From assembly GCA_035604135.1 (NCBI GenBank), contig DATNJB010000059.1, positions 1-64,000 of the forward strand: a DNA stretch of 64,000 nucleotides, read 5' to 3'. The translations under genes were made by a program, and so were the position numbers. Positions 31,929 to 39,405 of this stretch are shown here, piece after piece (position 1 is the first letter of the stretch; every line of letters starts with the position of its first letter). The notes under the pieces are model-generated. The model ran no database searches, was not told the origin of the DNA, and was given only the letters and a program-made list of their open reading frames with translations. The DNA comes from Poindextera sp035604135. Its GTDB lineage: Bacteria > Pseudomonadota > Alphaproteobacteria > Caulobacterales > Caulobacteraceae.

Positions 31929-32867
31929 TTAAGCGTGCGCGGCTTCACGAGTCCGCCGATAGGTCAGGCGCTTGCCACCGATCCCGCGCAGGGCTTCGTC
32001 TGAGCGGGCTTCATCGTTCACACCGAGCGCGATGCGGTTCGAATAGCGGAAATCAAACTCTGCCAGATAGCGGTGCAGGTGAGCCTCTGAGACGTGGTGA
32101 TATACGCCGATCACGCCGCGCTTGAGGATTGAGAAGAACCCCTCGACGGTGTTCGAATAGGCGTCGCCGCGAACGTATTCCTCGATCCCGTGGTTGACCG
32201 TCTCGTGGCGAGCGAACTGCTTGCCGGCATGGAAATAAGCGCCTGACGTGTCGGTCATCAGCGCCGACTTGCGATGCACGTTCTTGAACAGGATCGGTCC
32301 AAGCGTCGCGCCGCTCACATGGGCGACATGGAACGAACGGGCGCGCCCATTGCGCTCAACCAGCGTCACCGCAACCGACTTGCCGACCGCGCCGATGTTC
32401 GCGGGGTTGCGCTTGGATAGGCGCTTGTTGCGCTCTTTCCCGCCAATCACCGTCTCGTCAGCCTCGACCGTCTTGCCTTCGCCACCTAGCGGCGCGGGGT
32501 TGGTTTCGGCCATCGCGGCGCGCAGACGGTGCGCCATGAACCAAGCCGTCTTGTAGGTCACGCCTAGCGTGCGGTGGAGCTGGTGGGCGCTCACGCCTTT
32601 CTTGCTGGCGTTCATCAGATAGTTGGCGAGCAGCCACTTGTTGAGCGGGATTTTGGAGCGCTCGAAAACGGTTCCAACGGTCGCGGTGAATTGCTCGCCG
32701 CAGGCGTTGCACTTGTAGACGCCGGCGCGGTGCGCCTTCCCCTTGAACTGCGTTGCCTGATCGACCACGCCGCAATGCGGGCACTCAGGACCATTGGGCC
32801 AGCGGGTGGCCTCTAGGTGCTTGCGGGCCTTGGCTTCGTCGGTGAAGATTGGATCGGTGAGGTTCAT
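31929..32867 (-). CDS. IS1595-family transposase
   Basis: The 312-aa protein starts with an N-terminal zinc ribbon (CPHCGVVDQ ... YKCNACGEQF, near residues 32-57), followed by a helix-turn-helix region GVSAHQLHRTLGVTYKTAWFMAHRLRAAM. The DDE-type core is visible as VEADETVIGG, ALMTDTSGAYF and YSNTVEGFFSILKRGVIGVYHHVSEAHLHRYLAEFDFRYSNR. These define the IS1595 family. The frame is intact and full length, so the element may still be active. It reads outward to inward from the right end. Confidence 0.95.
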   Translation of the reverse strand: MNLTDPIFTDEAKARKHLEATRWPNGPECPHCGVVDQATQFKGKAHRAGVYKCNACGEQFTATVGTVFERSKIPLNKWLLANYLMNASKKGVSAHQLHRTLGVTYKTAWFMAHRLRAAMAETNPAPLGGEGKTVEADETVIGGKERNKRLSKRNPANIGAVGKSVAVTLVERNGRARSFHVAHVSGATLGPILFKNVHRKSALMTDTSGAYFHAGKQFARHETVNHGIEEYVRGDAYSNTVEGFFSILKRGVIGVYHHVSEAHLHRYLAEFDFRYSNRIALGVNDEARSDEALRGIGGKRLTYRRTREAAHA

Positions 32868-32907
32868 AGCGCTATCCCTTACAGCGCCTATGATACCTCA
32901 CCGATCC

Positions 32908-32930
32908 GGTTTGTCACGTATATAATTGCC
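32908..32930 (-). repeat. IS1595 right terminal inverted repeat
   Basis: On the minus strand this reads GGCAATTATATAC then GTGACAAACC, matching the left end at 20 of 23 positions. Confidence 0.9.
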
Positions 32931-32939
32931 CCCTCTGGG
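32931..32939 (+). repeat. IS target-site duplication, right (CCCTCTGGG)
   Basis: The copy of CCCTCTGGG directly after the right inverted repeat; see 30396-30404. Confidence 0.85.
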
Positions 32940-32989
32940 AGGGGGTTGGTGGCTTGAGCCCACTGCCCACAATCCCTACCTTCCACCTC

Positions 32990-33133
32990 GGCGGGTCTGC
33001 TGCGGCTCGCGTCGAAGGCTTTTCAATCCCGGGGACCTTAAATTCTCTCGAAGGGAGCTGTCCCTGGCCGGGATCGTGGTCCTGGTCACACGGCGCCCAC
33101 CTGGTAAACCAGGTCCGAGGGGATAGATCCGCC
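32990..33133 (+). ncRNA. ssrS: Probable 6S RNA
   Basis: A long rod-like structure is predicted by eye. The ends GGCGGGTCTG and TAGATCCGCC pair over 10 bp with two wobbles. The 3' side of the presumed central bubble holds the hairpin ACCTGGTAAACCAGGT, like the small 3' hairpin of E. coli 6S. A terminal stem forms with ATCCCGG/CCGGGAT and an inner CTCTCGAAGGGAG. 6S RNA binds sigma70 RNA polymerase. In many proteobacteria ssrS lies downstream of zapA; here a YmdB-type gene follows it, and zapA is 10 kb upstream. Folding and family assignment are mine and unverified. Confidence 0.62.
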
Positions 33134-33219
33134 TTCACGGTTCCGCGGCGCCGCCACCCTGGGCGGGCATTTCCGGCGCAAATCGCCTATATCGGAGCCT
33201 TTGACGAGAAGGACTCCGC

Positions 33220-34080
33220 ATGCGCTTCGCCTTCTTCGGCGACATCGTCGGCCGCTCGGGTCGCGACGGCCTGGCCGAGCATCTGCCGCACCTGCGCCGC
33301 CGGCTAGGGCTCGAGTTCGTGGTCGTCAACGCCGAGAACGCGGCGGGCGGCTTCGGCATTACCGAATCCACCGCGCGCGAGCTTTTCGCCGCCGGCGCCG
33401 ACTGCCTGACGCTGGGCAACCATTCCTGGGACCAGCGGGAGGCGCTCACCTACATCGTGCGCGAGCCCAGGCTGATCCGCCCGCTCAACTATCCGGCCGC
33501 CAGCCAGGCGCCAGGGCGCGGCGCCCAGCTGTTCGAAACGGAGGGCGGCCATCGCGTGCTGGTCATCAACCTGCTTGGCCGCGTGCACATGGAGCCGCTG
33601 CTCGACGATCCGTTCTCCGCCGTCGACCGCGAGCTCGATGCCTGCCCGCTCGGCCAGGCGGCGGACGCCATCGTCGTCGACATGCATGCCGAGGCGACCT
33701 CGGAGAAGATGGCCATGGGCCACTTCTGCGACGGGCGCGCGAGCCTGGTCATCGGCACCCACAGCCATGTGCCGACCGCCGATGCGCAGATCCTGAACGG
33801 GGGCGCGGCCTACCAGAGCGACGCCGGCGCCTGCGCCGACTACGACAGCGTCATCGGCAACCAGAAGGAGGAGCCGCTCCGGCGCTTCACCACCCGCATC
33901 TCCGGCGGCCGCTTCCAGCCGGCCGAGGGTCCGGCGACCGTCTGCGGCGTCTACGTCGAAACCGATCCCGCCACGGGCCTGGCGCTGCGCATCGAGCCGA
34001 TCCGCATCGGCGGCCGGCTCAGCCAGACCGTCCCCGACGTCGCGGTTGAGGAGCGCCTTCAGGCAGCTCCAGCACCCTGA
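33220..34080 (+). CDS. TIGR00282 family metallophosphoesterase (YmdB-like)
   Basis: A 286-aa calcineurin-type phosphoesterase of the TIGR00282/YmdB family. It has FFGDIVGRSGRDGL at the N-terminus (metal-binding Asp), VVVNAENAAGGFGIT, LGNHSWDQRE (metal-binding Asn and His), VDMHAEATSEKMAMGHFCDG and IGTHSHVPTADAQIL. YmdB in Bacillus is a cyclic-nucleotide phosphodiesterase linked to biofilm formation. In alphaproteobacteria it commonly follows zapA, 6S RNA and the cyclo-ligase gene. Its 3' end overlaps the convergent 34019 gene by 62 nt. Confidence 0.92.
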   Translation: MRFAFFGDIVGRSGRDGLAEHLPHLRRRLGLEFVVVNAENAAGGFGITESTARELFAAGADCLTLGNHSWDQREALTYIVREPRLIRPLNYPAASQAPGRGAQLFETEGGHRVLVINLLGRVHMEPLLDDPFSAVDRELDACPLGQAADAIVVDMHAEATSEKMAMGHFCDGRASLVIGTHSHVPTADAQILNGGAAYQSDAGACADYDSVIGNQKEEPLRRFTTRISGGRFQPAEGPATVCGVYVETDPATGLALRIEPIRIGGRLSQTVPDVAVEERLQAAPAP

Positions 34081-34327
34081 GCCGCCGCACGGTCAGGTCG
34101 TCGATCTCCAGCGTCTTGATCCGTCCGCGGCCGATCGCGAGCCGGCCGACGGCGAGGGTTCCGATGGCAAGCGCGCCGATCGCAAGCGCGCCCAGCGCCG
34201 TGGCGCCGATGGCGAAGGCCGCCAGGTTGCTGACAGGCCGCGGGGCGGGCGGCGGCGCGGGCTCGAGCTCGAGCACCGCCACGGGCGCCTCGACCTCCAT
34301 GGGGGCCGTCGGGTCGGAGTCGGGCAT
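34019..34327 (-). CDS. Hypothetical protein with Ala-Ile-Gly repeat helix
   Basis: A 102-aa product. The middle has a repeating pattern (LAAFAIGATALGALAIGALAIGTLAVGRLAIGRGRIKTLEI), where the AIG units recur every five residues, then a basic DLTVRRLRVLELP segment. The repeat resembles pentapeptide-type or membrane-associated proteins that are common as unnamed proteins in alphaproteobacteria. It overlaps the 3' end of the YmdB-type gene by 62 nt on the opposite strand. ATG 34327 is reasonable. Function unknown. Confidence 0.6.
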   Translation of the reverse strand: MPDSDPTAPMEVEAPVAVLELEPAPPPAPRPVSNLAAFAIGATALGALAIGALAIGTLAVGRLAIGRGRIKTLEIDDLTVRRLRVLELPEGAPQPRRRGRSG

Positions 34328-34408
34328 GGCGTCTCAACCTCTTGAGGGCGCAGCCGGTTCCGGCGCGGGCGCCGTGACGGGCGCCGGCCGCCACGCTAGA
34401 GAGCGACC

Positions 34409-35008
34409 ATGATCTATCTGCTTCGCCATGGCGAGACGCTCGGTAACAGCGAGGGCCGCTTTCAGGGGCGGCTCGAGTCGCCGCTCAGCGAGCACGGGCA
34501 GGCGCAGGCGCGCGCGGTCGGCGCGCGGTTGGCGGCGCTCGCGGCCGCCGATCCCGGCGACTGGACGATCGAGGCCAGCCCGCTCGGGCGCGCGCGGCAG
34601 ACTGGGGCCATCGTCGCCGAGGCCATGGGCCTGCCGGAGCCACGCATCGAGCCCAGGCTGATCGAGGCCGACTATGGCGCGCTCGAGGGGTTGACGCGGC
34701 CGGAGGTCGAGGCCCGCTGGCCGCACTTGGCCGGGGTGATCGGCGTCTTCGGCTACGCTCCCGACGGCGAGAGCCTCGCCGACCTCGACGCGCGAGCGGC
34801 CGCGTGGCTCGCGGAGCGGTCGGCCGACCCGCGGCGCGTCATCGCCGTCGCCCACGCCAGCATCGGCCGGGCGATCCGCGGCGCCTATGTCGGCGCGCCG
34901 TTCGAGCAATACCGCCTGTTCGAGACTCCGCAGGACGCCTTCCACCGCCTGCACGAGGGCCGCATCGAGCGTATCGATTGCGGACCGGCGGCACTGGCGC
35001 GGGCCTGA
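34409..35008 (+). CDS. Histidine phosphatase family protein
   Basis: A 199-aa phosphoglycerate-mutase-fold phosphatase. The catalytic RHGE is in MIYLLRHGETLGNSEGRFQGRLESPLSEHGQAQA, with the second arginine in ASPLGRARQT, the acid in EADYGALEGL and the second histidine in VIAVAHASIG. The substrate is unknown; members include phosphoglycerate mutases, alpha-ribazole phosphatases and general phosphatases. It precedes the YebC gene by about 45 nt in the same direction. Confidence 0.93.
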   Translation: MIYLLRHGETLGNSEGRFQGRLESPLSEHGQAQARAVGARLAALAAADPGDWTIEASPLGRARQTGAIVAEAMGLPEPRIEPRLIEADYGALEGLTRPEVEARWPHLAGVIGVFGYAPDGESLADLDARAAAWLAERSADPRRVIAVAHASIGRAIRGAYVGAPFEQYRLFETPQDAFHRLHEGRIERIDCGPAALARA

Positions 35009-35053
35009 CCGCGGCGCTACAAGCCCGCGGCCTTGTAAGAACAGACCTCGACG

Positions 35054-35800
35054 ATGGCCGGACACTCCAAGTTCAAGAACATTCAGTTCCGCAAGGGCGC
35101 CCAGGACAAGAAGCGCTCGAAGATCTTCTCCAAGCTCTCGCGCGACATCACGCTGGCGGCCAAGCAAGGCCTGCCGGACCCGGCGGCCAACGCGCGCCTG
35201 CGACTGGCCATCGCCACCGCGCGCGCCGAGTCGATGCCCAAGGACAACATCGACCGCGCGATCAAGAAGGCGATCGGCGGCGAGACCGACTCCTTCGAGG
35301 ACATCCGCTACGAGGGGTTCGGTCCTGGCGGCGTCGGGATCATCGTCGAGGTGCTGACCGACAACCGAAACCGCGCCGCCGCCTCCGTGCGCACCATCTT
35401 CGGCAAGAACGGCGGCAACCTCGGCGAGAGCGGCTCGGTCGCCTTCATGTTCGATCGCGTGGGCGAGATCGCCTACCCAGCCTCGGCTGGGAGCGAGGAC
35501 GCGGTGATGGACGCGGCCATCGAAGCCGGAGCTGAGGACGTCGAGAGCGATGCCGAGGGTCACCTGATCACGTCGGCCTTCGAAGACCTCTCGGCGGTCG
35601 CCGAGGCGCTGGAAGCCAAGCTCGGCCCGCCGAAGTCCACCGCCGCCGTCTGGCGCGCGAAGACCACGACCCCCGTCTCGGCCGCCGACGCCGCCACGCT
35701 GATGAAGCTGCTCGAAGCACTCGAGGACGACGACGACGTACAGGACGTCTACTCCAACGCCGAGCTGACCGAAGAGCAAATGGCCGCGCTCGCGGGGTAG
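35054..35800 (+). CDS. yebC: YebC/PmpR family DNA-binding protein
   Basis: A 248-aa member of the YebC/PmpR family. The N-terminal MAGHSKFKNIQFRKGAQDKKRSKIFSKLSRDITLAAKQG is diagnostic, followed by PKDNIDRAIKKAIGG and YEGFGPGGVGIIVEVLTDNRNRAAASVRTIFGKNGGNLG. Members act as transcription regulators and, more recently, as factors that relieve ribosome stalling at polyprolines. YebC just upstream of ruvC is a common arrangement in proteobacteria. A family C repeat separates the two here. Confidence 0.96.
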   Translation: MAGHSKFKNIQFRKGAQDKKRSKIFSKLSRDITLAAKQGLPDPAANARLRLAIATARAESMPKDNIDRAIKKAIGGETDSFEDIRYEGFGPGGVGIIVEVLTDNRNRAAASVRTIFGKNGGNLGESGSVAFMFDRVGEIAYPASAGSEDAVMDAAIEAGAEDVESDAEGHLITSAFEDLSAVAEALEAKLGPPKSTAAVWRAKTTTPVSAADAATLMKLLEALEDDDDVQDVYSNAELTEEQMAALAG

Positions 35801-35805
35801 GCGCA

Positions 35806-35951
35806 AAACCCCTCCCAGAGGGAGGGGCCGAGCGCCGTGCGGCCCGAGGGGGGGGAGGGTTACGGCCTCTCGGGCTACTCTGAAACGGCGTACGCCGTCA
35901 TCCTCCCGTTGCTGCGCAATAGGCCCCTCCTTCTCCCCCGGGAGAAGTCTG
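35806..35951. repeat. Family C palindromic element, copy 3
   Basis: The left hairpin is CCCCTCCCAGAGGGAGGGG and the right end is CTTCTCCCCCGGGAGAAG. The inner GAGGGTTAC is present, while its mirror is degenerate, so this copy is more diverged. It lies between yebC and the ruvC promoter. Confidence 0.8.
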
Positions 35952-35968
35952 GGGCGCCAAGCCTGCCC

Positions 35969-35983
35969 TTAACCTCTCGTTAA
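35969..35983 (+). promoter_or_regulatory. CtrA binding box (TTAA-N7-TTAA) upstream of ruvC
   Basis: TTAACCTCTCGTTAA at 35969-35983 is a perfect match to the known CtrA consensus TTAA-N7-TTAA, with a C after each half. It lies about 50 nt upstream of the ruvC start, a place where CtrA could activate or repress. Control of the whole ruv-tol-pal run is an inference. Confidence 0.75.
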
Positions 35984-36035
35984 CCGATCCGGCCGCTTCC
36001 CCTACGCCACGCCGCGCGCGATGTTGCCGGAACAC

Positions 36036-36539
36036 ATGACGAACGCGATTCGCATCCTCGGCCTCGATCCGGGCCTTCGGCGCACCGGGTGGGGGGTGAT
36101 CGTGATCGACGGGGCCAAGCTCGCCCACGTCGCCCACGGCGTGATCGCGCCCAAGGAGACGCTGGCGCTCTCCGAGCGGCTGCTCGTGCTGTTCGAGGGC
36201 GTCGCCGAGGTGGTCGCCCGCTACGTCCCCGATGAAGCGGCGGTCGAGGAGACCTTCGTCACAGCCAACGGGTCCTCGACGCTCAAGCTCGGCCACGCGC
36301 GGGCGGCGGCGATGATCGCCCCGGCGCGCGCCGGCCTCATCGTCGCCGAATACGCCGCCAAGGTGGTGAAGAAGGCGCTGGTCGGAACCGGCGGCGCCGA
36401 CAAGGCGCAGGTCGCCTTCATGGTCGCGCGTCTGCTCCCCGCCGCCGGGCCGGCAAGCGCCGACGCCGCCGACGCACTCGCCGTCGCTATCGCCCACGCG
36501 CACGCCCGCCGCGCCCGCAGCCTGGGGGCAGCCGCGTGA
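36036..36539 (+). CDS. ruvC: Crossover junction endodeoxyribonuclease RuvC
   Basis: A 167-aa Holliday-junction resolvase with the catalytic acidic residues in ILGLDPGLRRTGWGVI (Asp), AAVEETFV (Glu) and SADAADALAVAIAHAH (Asp). ATG 36036 is chosen as it has GGA upstream; ATG 36021 would add five residues. It is the first gene of ruvC-ruvA-ruvB-ybgC-tolQRAB; the stop overlaps the ruvA start. A CtrA box precedes it. Confidence 0.96.
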   Translation: MTNAIRILGLDPGLRRTGWGVIVIDGAKLAHVAHGVIAPKETLALSERLLVLFEGVAEVVARYVPDEAAVEETFVTANGSSTLKLGHARAAAMIAPARAGLIVAEYAAKVVKKALVGTGGADKAQVAFMVARLLPAAGPASADAADALAVAIAHAHARRARSLGAAA

Positions 36540-37144
36540 TCGGCCGCCTGCGAGGCCTCGTGGCCGAAATTGGCGAGGAGGACGCGTTGATCGACGTGGG
36601 CGGCGTTGGTTACGTCCTGCGCTGCGGAACGCGCACGCTCTCGCGCCTGCCGCCGCTCGGCGACGAGGCGCTGCTGCACGTCGAGACCCAGTGGTCGGAG
36701 CAGGGGGGCTTGCGCCTCTATGCCTTTCTCGCCCGCGACGAGCGGCGCGCCTTCGTCGCGCTGCAGTCGGTGCAGGGCGTCGGACCGAAAGCGGCGCTGG
36801 GCGTGCTCGACGTGCTCGGCCCCGCCGAACTCGCTCAGGCGGTGGCGCGGAACGACCGGGCCCAGATCGGCCGCGCGCAAGGGGTCGGCCCCAAGCTCAC
36901 CCAGCGCATCATCACCGAGCTTAAGGACAAGCCGATCGCAGACGGATCGGTCGCCGCCTTCCACGCTCAGGTCATGCCGACGCACGAACCCAGCACCGCC
37001 GGCGAAGCGGTCGCCGCGCTCATGGGCCTGCAGGTCGCCGAGGTCACCGCCAGGCGCGCGGTCGACGCGGCGCTCATCCGGCTCGGCGAGGACGCCGAGA
37101 TCCCGGCCGTGATCAAGGCCGCCTTGCAGGAGCTCGGGCGTTGA
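36536..37144 (+). CDS. ruvA: Holliday junction branch migration protein RuvA
   Basis: A 202-aa product with GTG start inside the ruvC stop (GTGA). N-terminal MIGRLRGLVAEIGEEDALIDVGGVGYVL is typical; two helix-hairpin-helix motifs follow (GVGPKAALGVLDVL and GVGPKLTQRIITEL), and the C-terminal domain AVAALMGLQVAEVTARRAVDAAL binds RuvB. RuvA holds the four-way junction as a tetramer. Its TGA stop overlaps the TTG start of ruvB. Confidence 0.96.
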   Translation: MIGRLRGLVAEIGEEDALIDVGGVGYVLRCGTRTLSRLPPLGDEALLHVETQWSEQGGLRLYAFLARDERRAFVALQSVQGVGPKAALGVLDVLGPAELAQAVARNDRAQIGRAQGVGPKLTQRIITELKDKPIADGSVAAFHAQVMPTHEPSTAGEAVAALMGLQVAEVTARRAVDAALIRLGEDAEIPAVIKAALQELGR

Positions 37145-38178
37145 CTCGCCTGGTGGCCGGCGAGGCCGAGGCGTTCGAGCCCACCGATCGGGCGATGCGG
37201 CCGCAGACACTGGCCGAGTTCGTCGGCCAGGCGCAGGCGAAGGGAAACCTCAGCGTCTTCATCGAAGCCGCGCGCGGCCGCGCCGAGGCGCTGGACCACG
37301 TGCTGTTGTTCGGGCCGCCCGGTCTCGGCAAAACGACGCTGGCGCAGATCATCGCCCGCGAGCTCGGGGTGAACTTCCGCGCCACCTCCGGCCCGGTGCT
37401 GGCCAAGGCCGGCGACCTCGCCGCCATCCTCACCAACCTCGAGCCGCGCGACGTGCTTTTCATCGACGAAGTGCATCGCCTCGCCCCGAACGTCGAGGAG
37501 ATCCTCTATCCGGCGATGGAGGACCACGTGCTCGACCTGATGATCGGCGAGGGTCCCTCGGCGCGCTCGGTGCGCATTGACCTGGCGCCCTTCACGCTCG
37601 TGGCGGCGACGACGCGCGCGGGGCTCCTCGCGAGACCGCTGCACGACCGCTTCGGCATCCCGCTCCGGCTCGAGTTCTACACGCCAGACGAGCTCAAGAC
37701 GGTGCTGACCCAGGCGGCGCGCAAGCTGGGCGTTGCGCTGACGGAGGAGGGCGCGGCCGAGATCGCCGCCCGCGCCCGGGGCACGCCCAGGGTGGCCGGG
37801 CGGCTGCTCCGCCGCGTACGCGACTTCGCCGAGGCCGAGGGGGCCGACCGCATCGACCGCGCCGCGGCCGCCCGCGCGCTCGTCCGTCTCGAGGTCGACG
37901 AGGCCGGCCTCGACGCCCTGGACCGCAAGTATCTCCGCGCCCTGATCGACAATTACGGCGGCGGCCCGGCCGGGGTCGAGACGCTCGCCTACGCCATCGC
38001 CGAGGCCCGGGACGGCGTGGAGGACGTCGTCGAGCCCTTCCTGCTGCAGCAGGGCTTTATCCAGCGCACGCCGCGCGGCCGCATCGCCTGCGCCAAGGCC
38101 TACGCGCTTCTGGGGCTGAACCCGCCGCCCCGCTCGCCGACGGCCGCCCAGCCCGGGCTGTTCGAGGACGAGGCGTAA
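37141..38178 (+). CDS. ruvB: Holliday junction branch migration ATPase RuvB
   Basis: A 345-aa AAA+ helicase. It has RPQTLAEFVGQ (N-terminal), Walker A LFGPPGLGKTTLAQI (about residues 60-74), Walker B VLFIDEVHRL, sensor region TLVAATTRAGLL, an arginine-finger LHDRFGIPLRLEFY and the winged-helix C-terminus ending near RTPRGRIACAKAYALLGL. The start is TTG 37141, coupled to ruvA. Length is normal. Confidence 0.97.
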   Translation: MTRLVAGEAEAFEPTDRAMRPQTLAEFVGQAQAKGNLSVFIEAARGRAEALDHVLLFGPPGLGKTTLAQIIARELGVNFRATSGPVLAKAGDLAAILTNLEPRDVLFIDEVHRLAPNVEEILYPAMEDHVLDLMIGEGPSARSVRIDLAPFTLVAATTRAGLLARPLHDRFGIPLRLEFYTPDELKTVLTQAARKLGVALTEEGAAEIAARARGTPRVAGRLLRRVRDFAEAEGADRIDRAAAARALVRLEVDEAGLDALDRKYLRALIDNYGGGPAGVETLAYAIAEARDGVEDVVEPFLLQQGFIQRTPRGRIACAKAYALLGLNPPPRSPTAAQPGLFEDEA

Positions 38179-38186
38179 GGACGCGC

Positions 38187-38633
38187 ATGGGTCCCTCCGC
38201 CGGCGTCTTCGAGGGGAGCGAGCATGTGCTGCCGGCGCGCGTCTACTACGAGGACACCGACCTCACCGGCGTCGTCTATCACGCCAATTACCTCCGCTAT
38301 TTCGAGCGCGGGCGTTCCGACTTCCTTCGCCTGGCCGGCGTCGATCACGCCAGCCTGTTGGCCCGCGACGATCCCGCCGCCTTCACCGTCACCAGGATCA
38401 CGATCACATTTCACCAGGCCGCCCGCATCGACGACGCGCTGGAAGTGCGCACGCGGTTCCAGCACAGGCGGCGCGTCCGACTGCATGCCGTGCAGCGGAT
38501 CCTCCGCGGCGGGGTCCTGCTCTCCACGGCCGAGGTCGAGGTCGTCTGTATCGGTCCGGACGGCCGCGTGCGTCGTCCGCCCGCCGAGCTCGTCGCCGCG
38601 CTCACGCCGCTTTTGTCGCCTAAATCGCCTTAG
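38187..38633 (+). CDS. ybgC: Tol-Pal system-associated acyl-CoA thioesterase YbgC
   Basis: A 148-aa hot-dog-fold thioesterase. The catalytic region YYEDTDLTGVVYHANYLRYFERGRSDFL contains the active-site Asp (DTD) and the invariant HANYLRYFER. YbgC hydrolyses short acyl-CoA or acyl-ACP and binds phospholipid-synthesis enzymes in E. coli. It lies 8 nt downstream of ruvB and heads the tol set, which is its usual place. Confidence 0.95.
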   Translation: MGPSAGVFEGSEHVLPARVYYEDTDLTGVVYHANYLRYFERGRSDFLRLAGVDHASLLARDDPAAFTVTRITITFHQAARIDDALEVRTRFQHRRRVRLHAVQRILRGGVLLSTAEVEVVCIGPDGRVRRPPAELVAALTPLLSPKSP

Positions 38634-38692
38634 TTTCACCACCCTGCCCGCCCAACTGGGCCGGGCCGGGCTCCGGAGCTAGAACACCTCGC

Positions 38693-39397
38693 ATGGACGC
38701 ACAGAGCGCGCTCACGCCGGAGAGCTTCTCCTTCATCGCCGTCTTCATGCGGGCCGATTGGGTCGTGAAGGTCGTCCTGGTCGGCCTCATGCTCGCCTCG
38801 GTCTGGTCGTGGACCTTGATCATCGACAAGCTGGTGCGCTTCGCCGCGCTGAACCGCCATGCCGACCATTTCGAGCGCGAGGTCGCTTCCGGCCGATCGC
38901 TGGAGGAGGTCGCGGCCGAAGCAGGCCCGGATCCCCGCCAAGCCCTGCCGCGCATGCTGCAGGCGGCGCTGCGCGACTGGCGCGAAGGCGGCAAGGGGGG
39001 CGGCGAGACCGCGACCGCGCTCCTGCTCCAGCGCATCGACCGGGCGCTGGATTCCATCATCGCCCGCGAGAGCGCGCGGGTGGAGGATGGCCTGGGCTCG
39101 CTGGCCATCGTGGCCACCTCCTCGCCCTTCATCGGCCTGTTCGGGACCGTCTGGGGGATCATGCACGCCTTCCAGGCGATCGCGGTCGAGAAGAACACCA
39201 ACCTCGCGGTGGTGGCGCCGGCGATCGCGGAAGCCCTGCTCGCGACGGCGGTCGGCCTCGCGGCGGCTATCCCCGCCTACATCGCCTACAACAAGTTCTC
39301 GACCGACGCCGGCAAGTTCACCAGCCGGCTCGAGGGCTTCGCCGACGAGCTGTCGGCGGCGGTATCGCGCCGGCTTGGCGAGCGCATGAAGGGCTAG
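38693..39397 (+). CDS. tolQ: Tol-Pal system protein TolQ
   Basis: A 234-aa MotA/ExbB-family inner-membrane proton channel subunit. Three membrane segments fit the family: KVVLVGLMLASVWSWTLIID near residues 25-44, VATSSPFIGLFGTVWGIMHAF near 139-159 and APAIAEALLATAVGLAAAIPAYIAYNKF near 172-199. It energises TolA with TolR to constrict the outer membrane at division. tolR starts 8 nt downstream. Confidence 0.96.
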   Translation: MDAQSALTPESFSFIAVFMRADWVVKVVLVGLMLASVWSWTLIIDKLVRFAALNRHADHFEREVASGRSLEEVAAEAGPDPRQALPRMLQAALRDWREGGKGGGETATALLLQRIDRALDSIIARESARVEDGLGSLAIVATSSPFIGLFGTVWGIMHAFQAIAVEKNTNLAVVAPAIAEALLATAVGLAAAIPAYIAYNKFSTDAGKFTSRLEGFADELSAAVSRRLGERMKG

Positions 39398-39405
39398 CGC
39401 CACCC

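Larger units (their letters stand above)
30405..32930. mobile_element. IS1595-family transposon with passenger genes (2.5 kb)
   Basis: The 2,526-bp element is bounded by 23-bp terminal inverted repeats that match at 20 of 23 positions: GGCAATnATATAC at the outer end, then ACAAACC. A 9-bp direct repeat flanks both ends. Inside are an IS1595-family transposase (31929-32867, minus) and four other reading frames: a HEPN-like gene, a 47-aa ORF and a two-gene operon. IS1595-family elements with passenger genes are known, but usually smaller cargo sets. The base composition is visibly less GC-rich than the flanks. Confidence 0.93.
32868..33219. other. Gap holding the IS right end, repeat remnant and probable 6S RNA
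   Basis: The 352-bp stretch between the transposase and the YmdB-type gene contains the IS right end (to 32930), the second target duplication, the last bases of the split family C repeat and the 6S RNA candidate at 32990-33133. The remaining bases up to ATG 33220 include GAGAAGGAC, the likely ribosome site. Confidence 0.7.
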
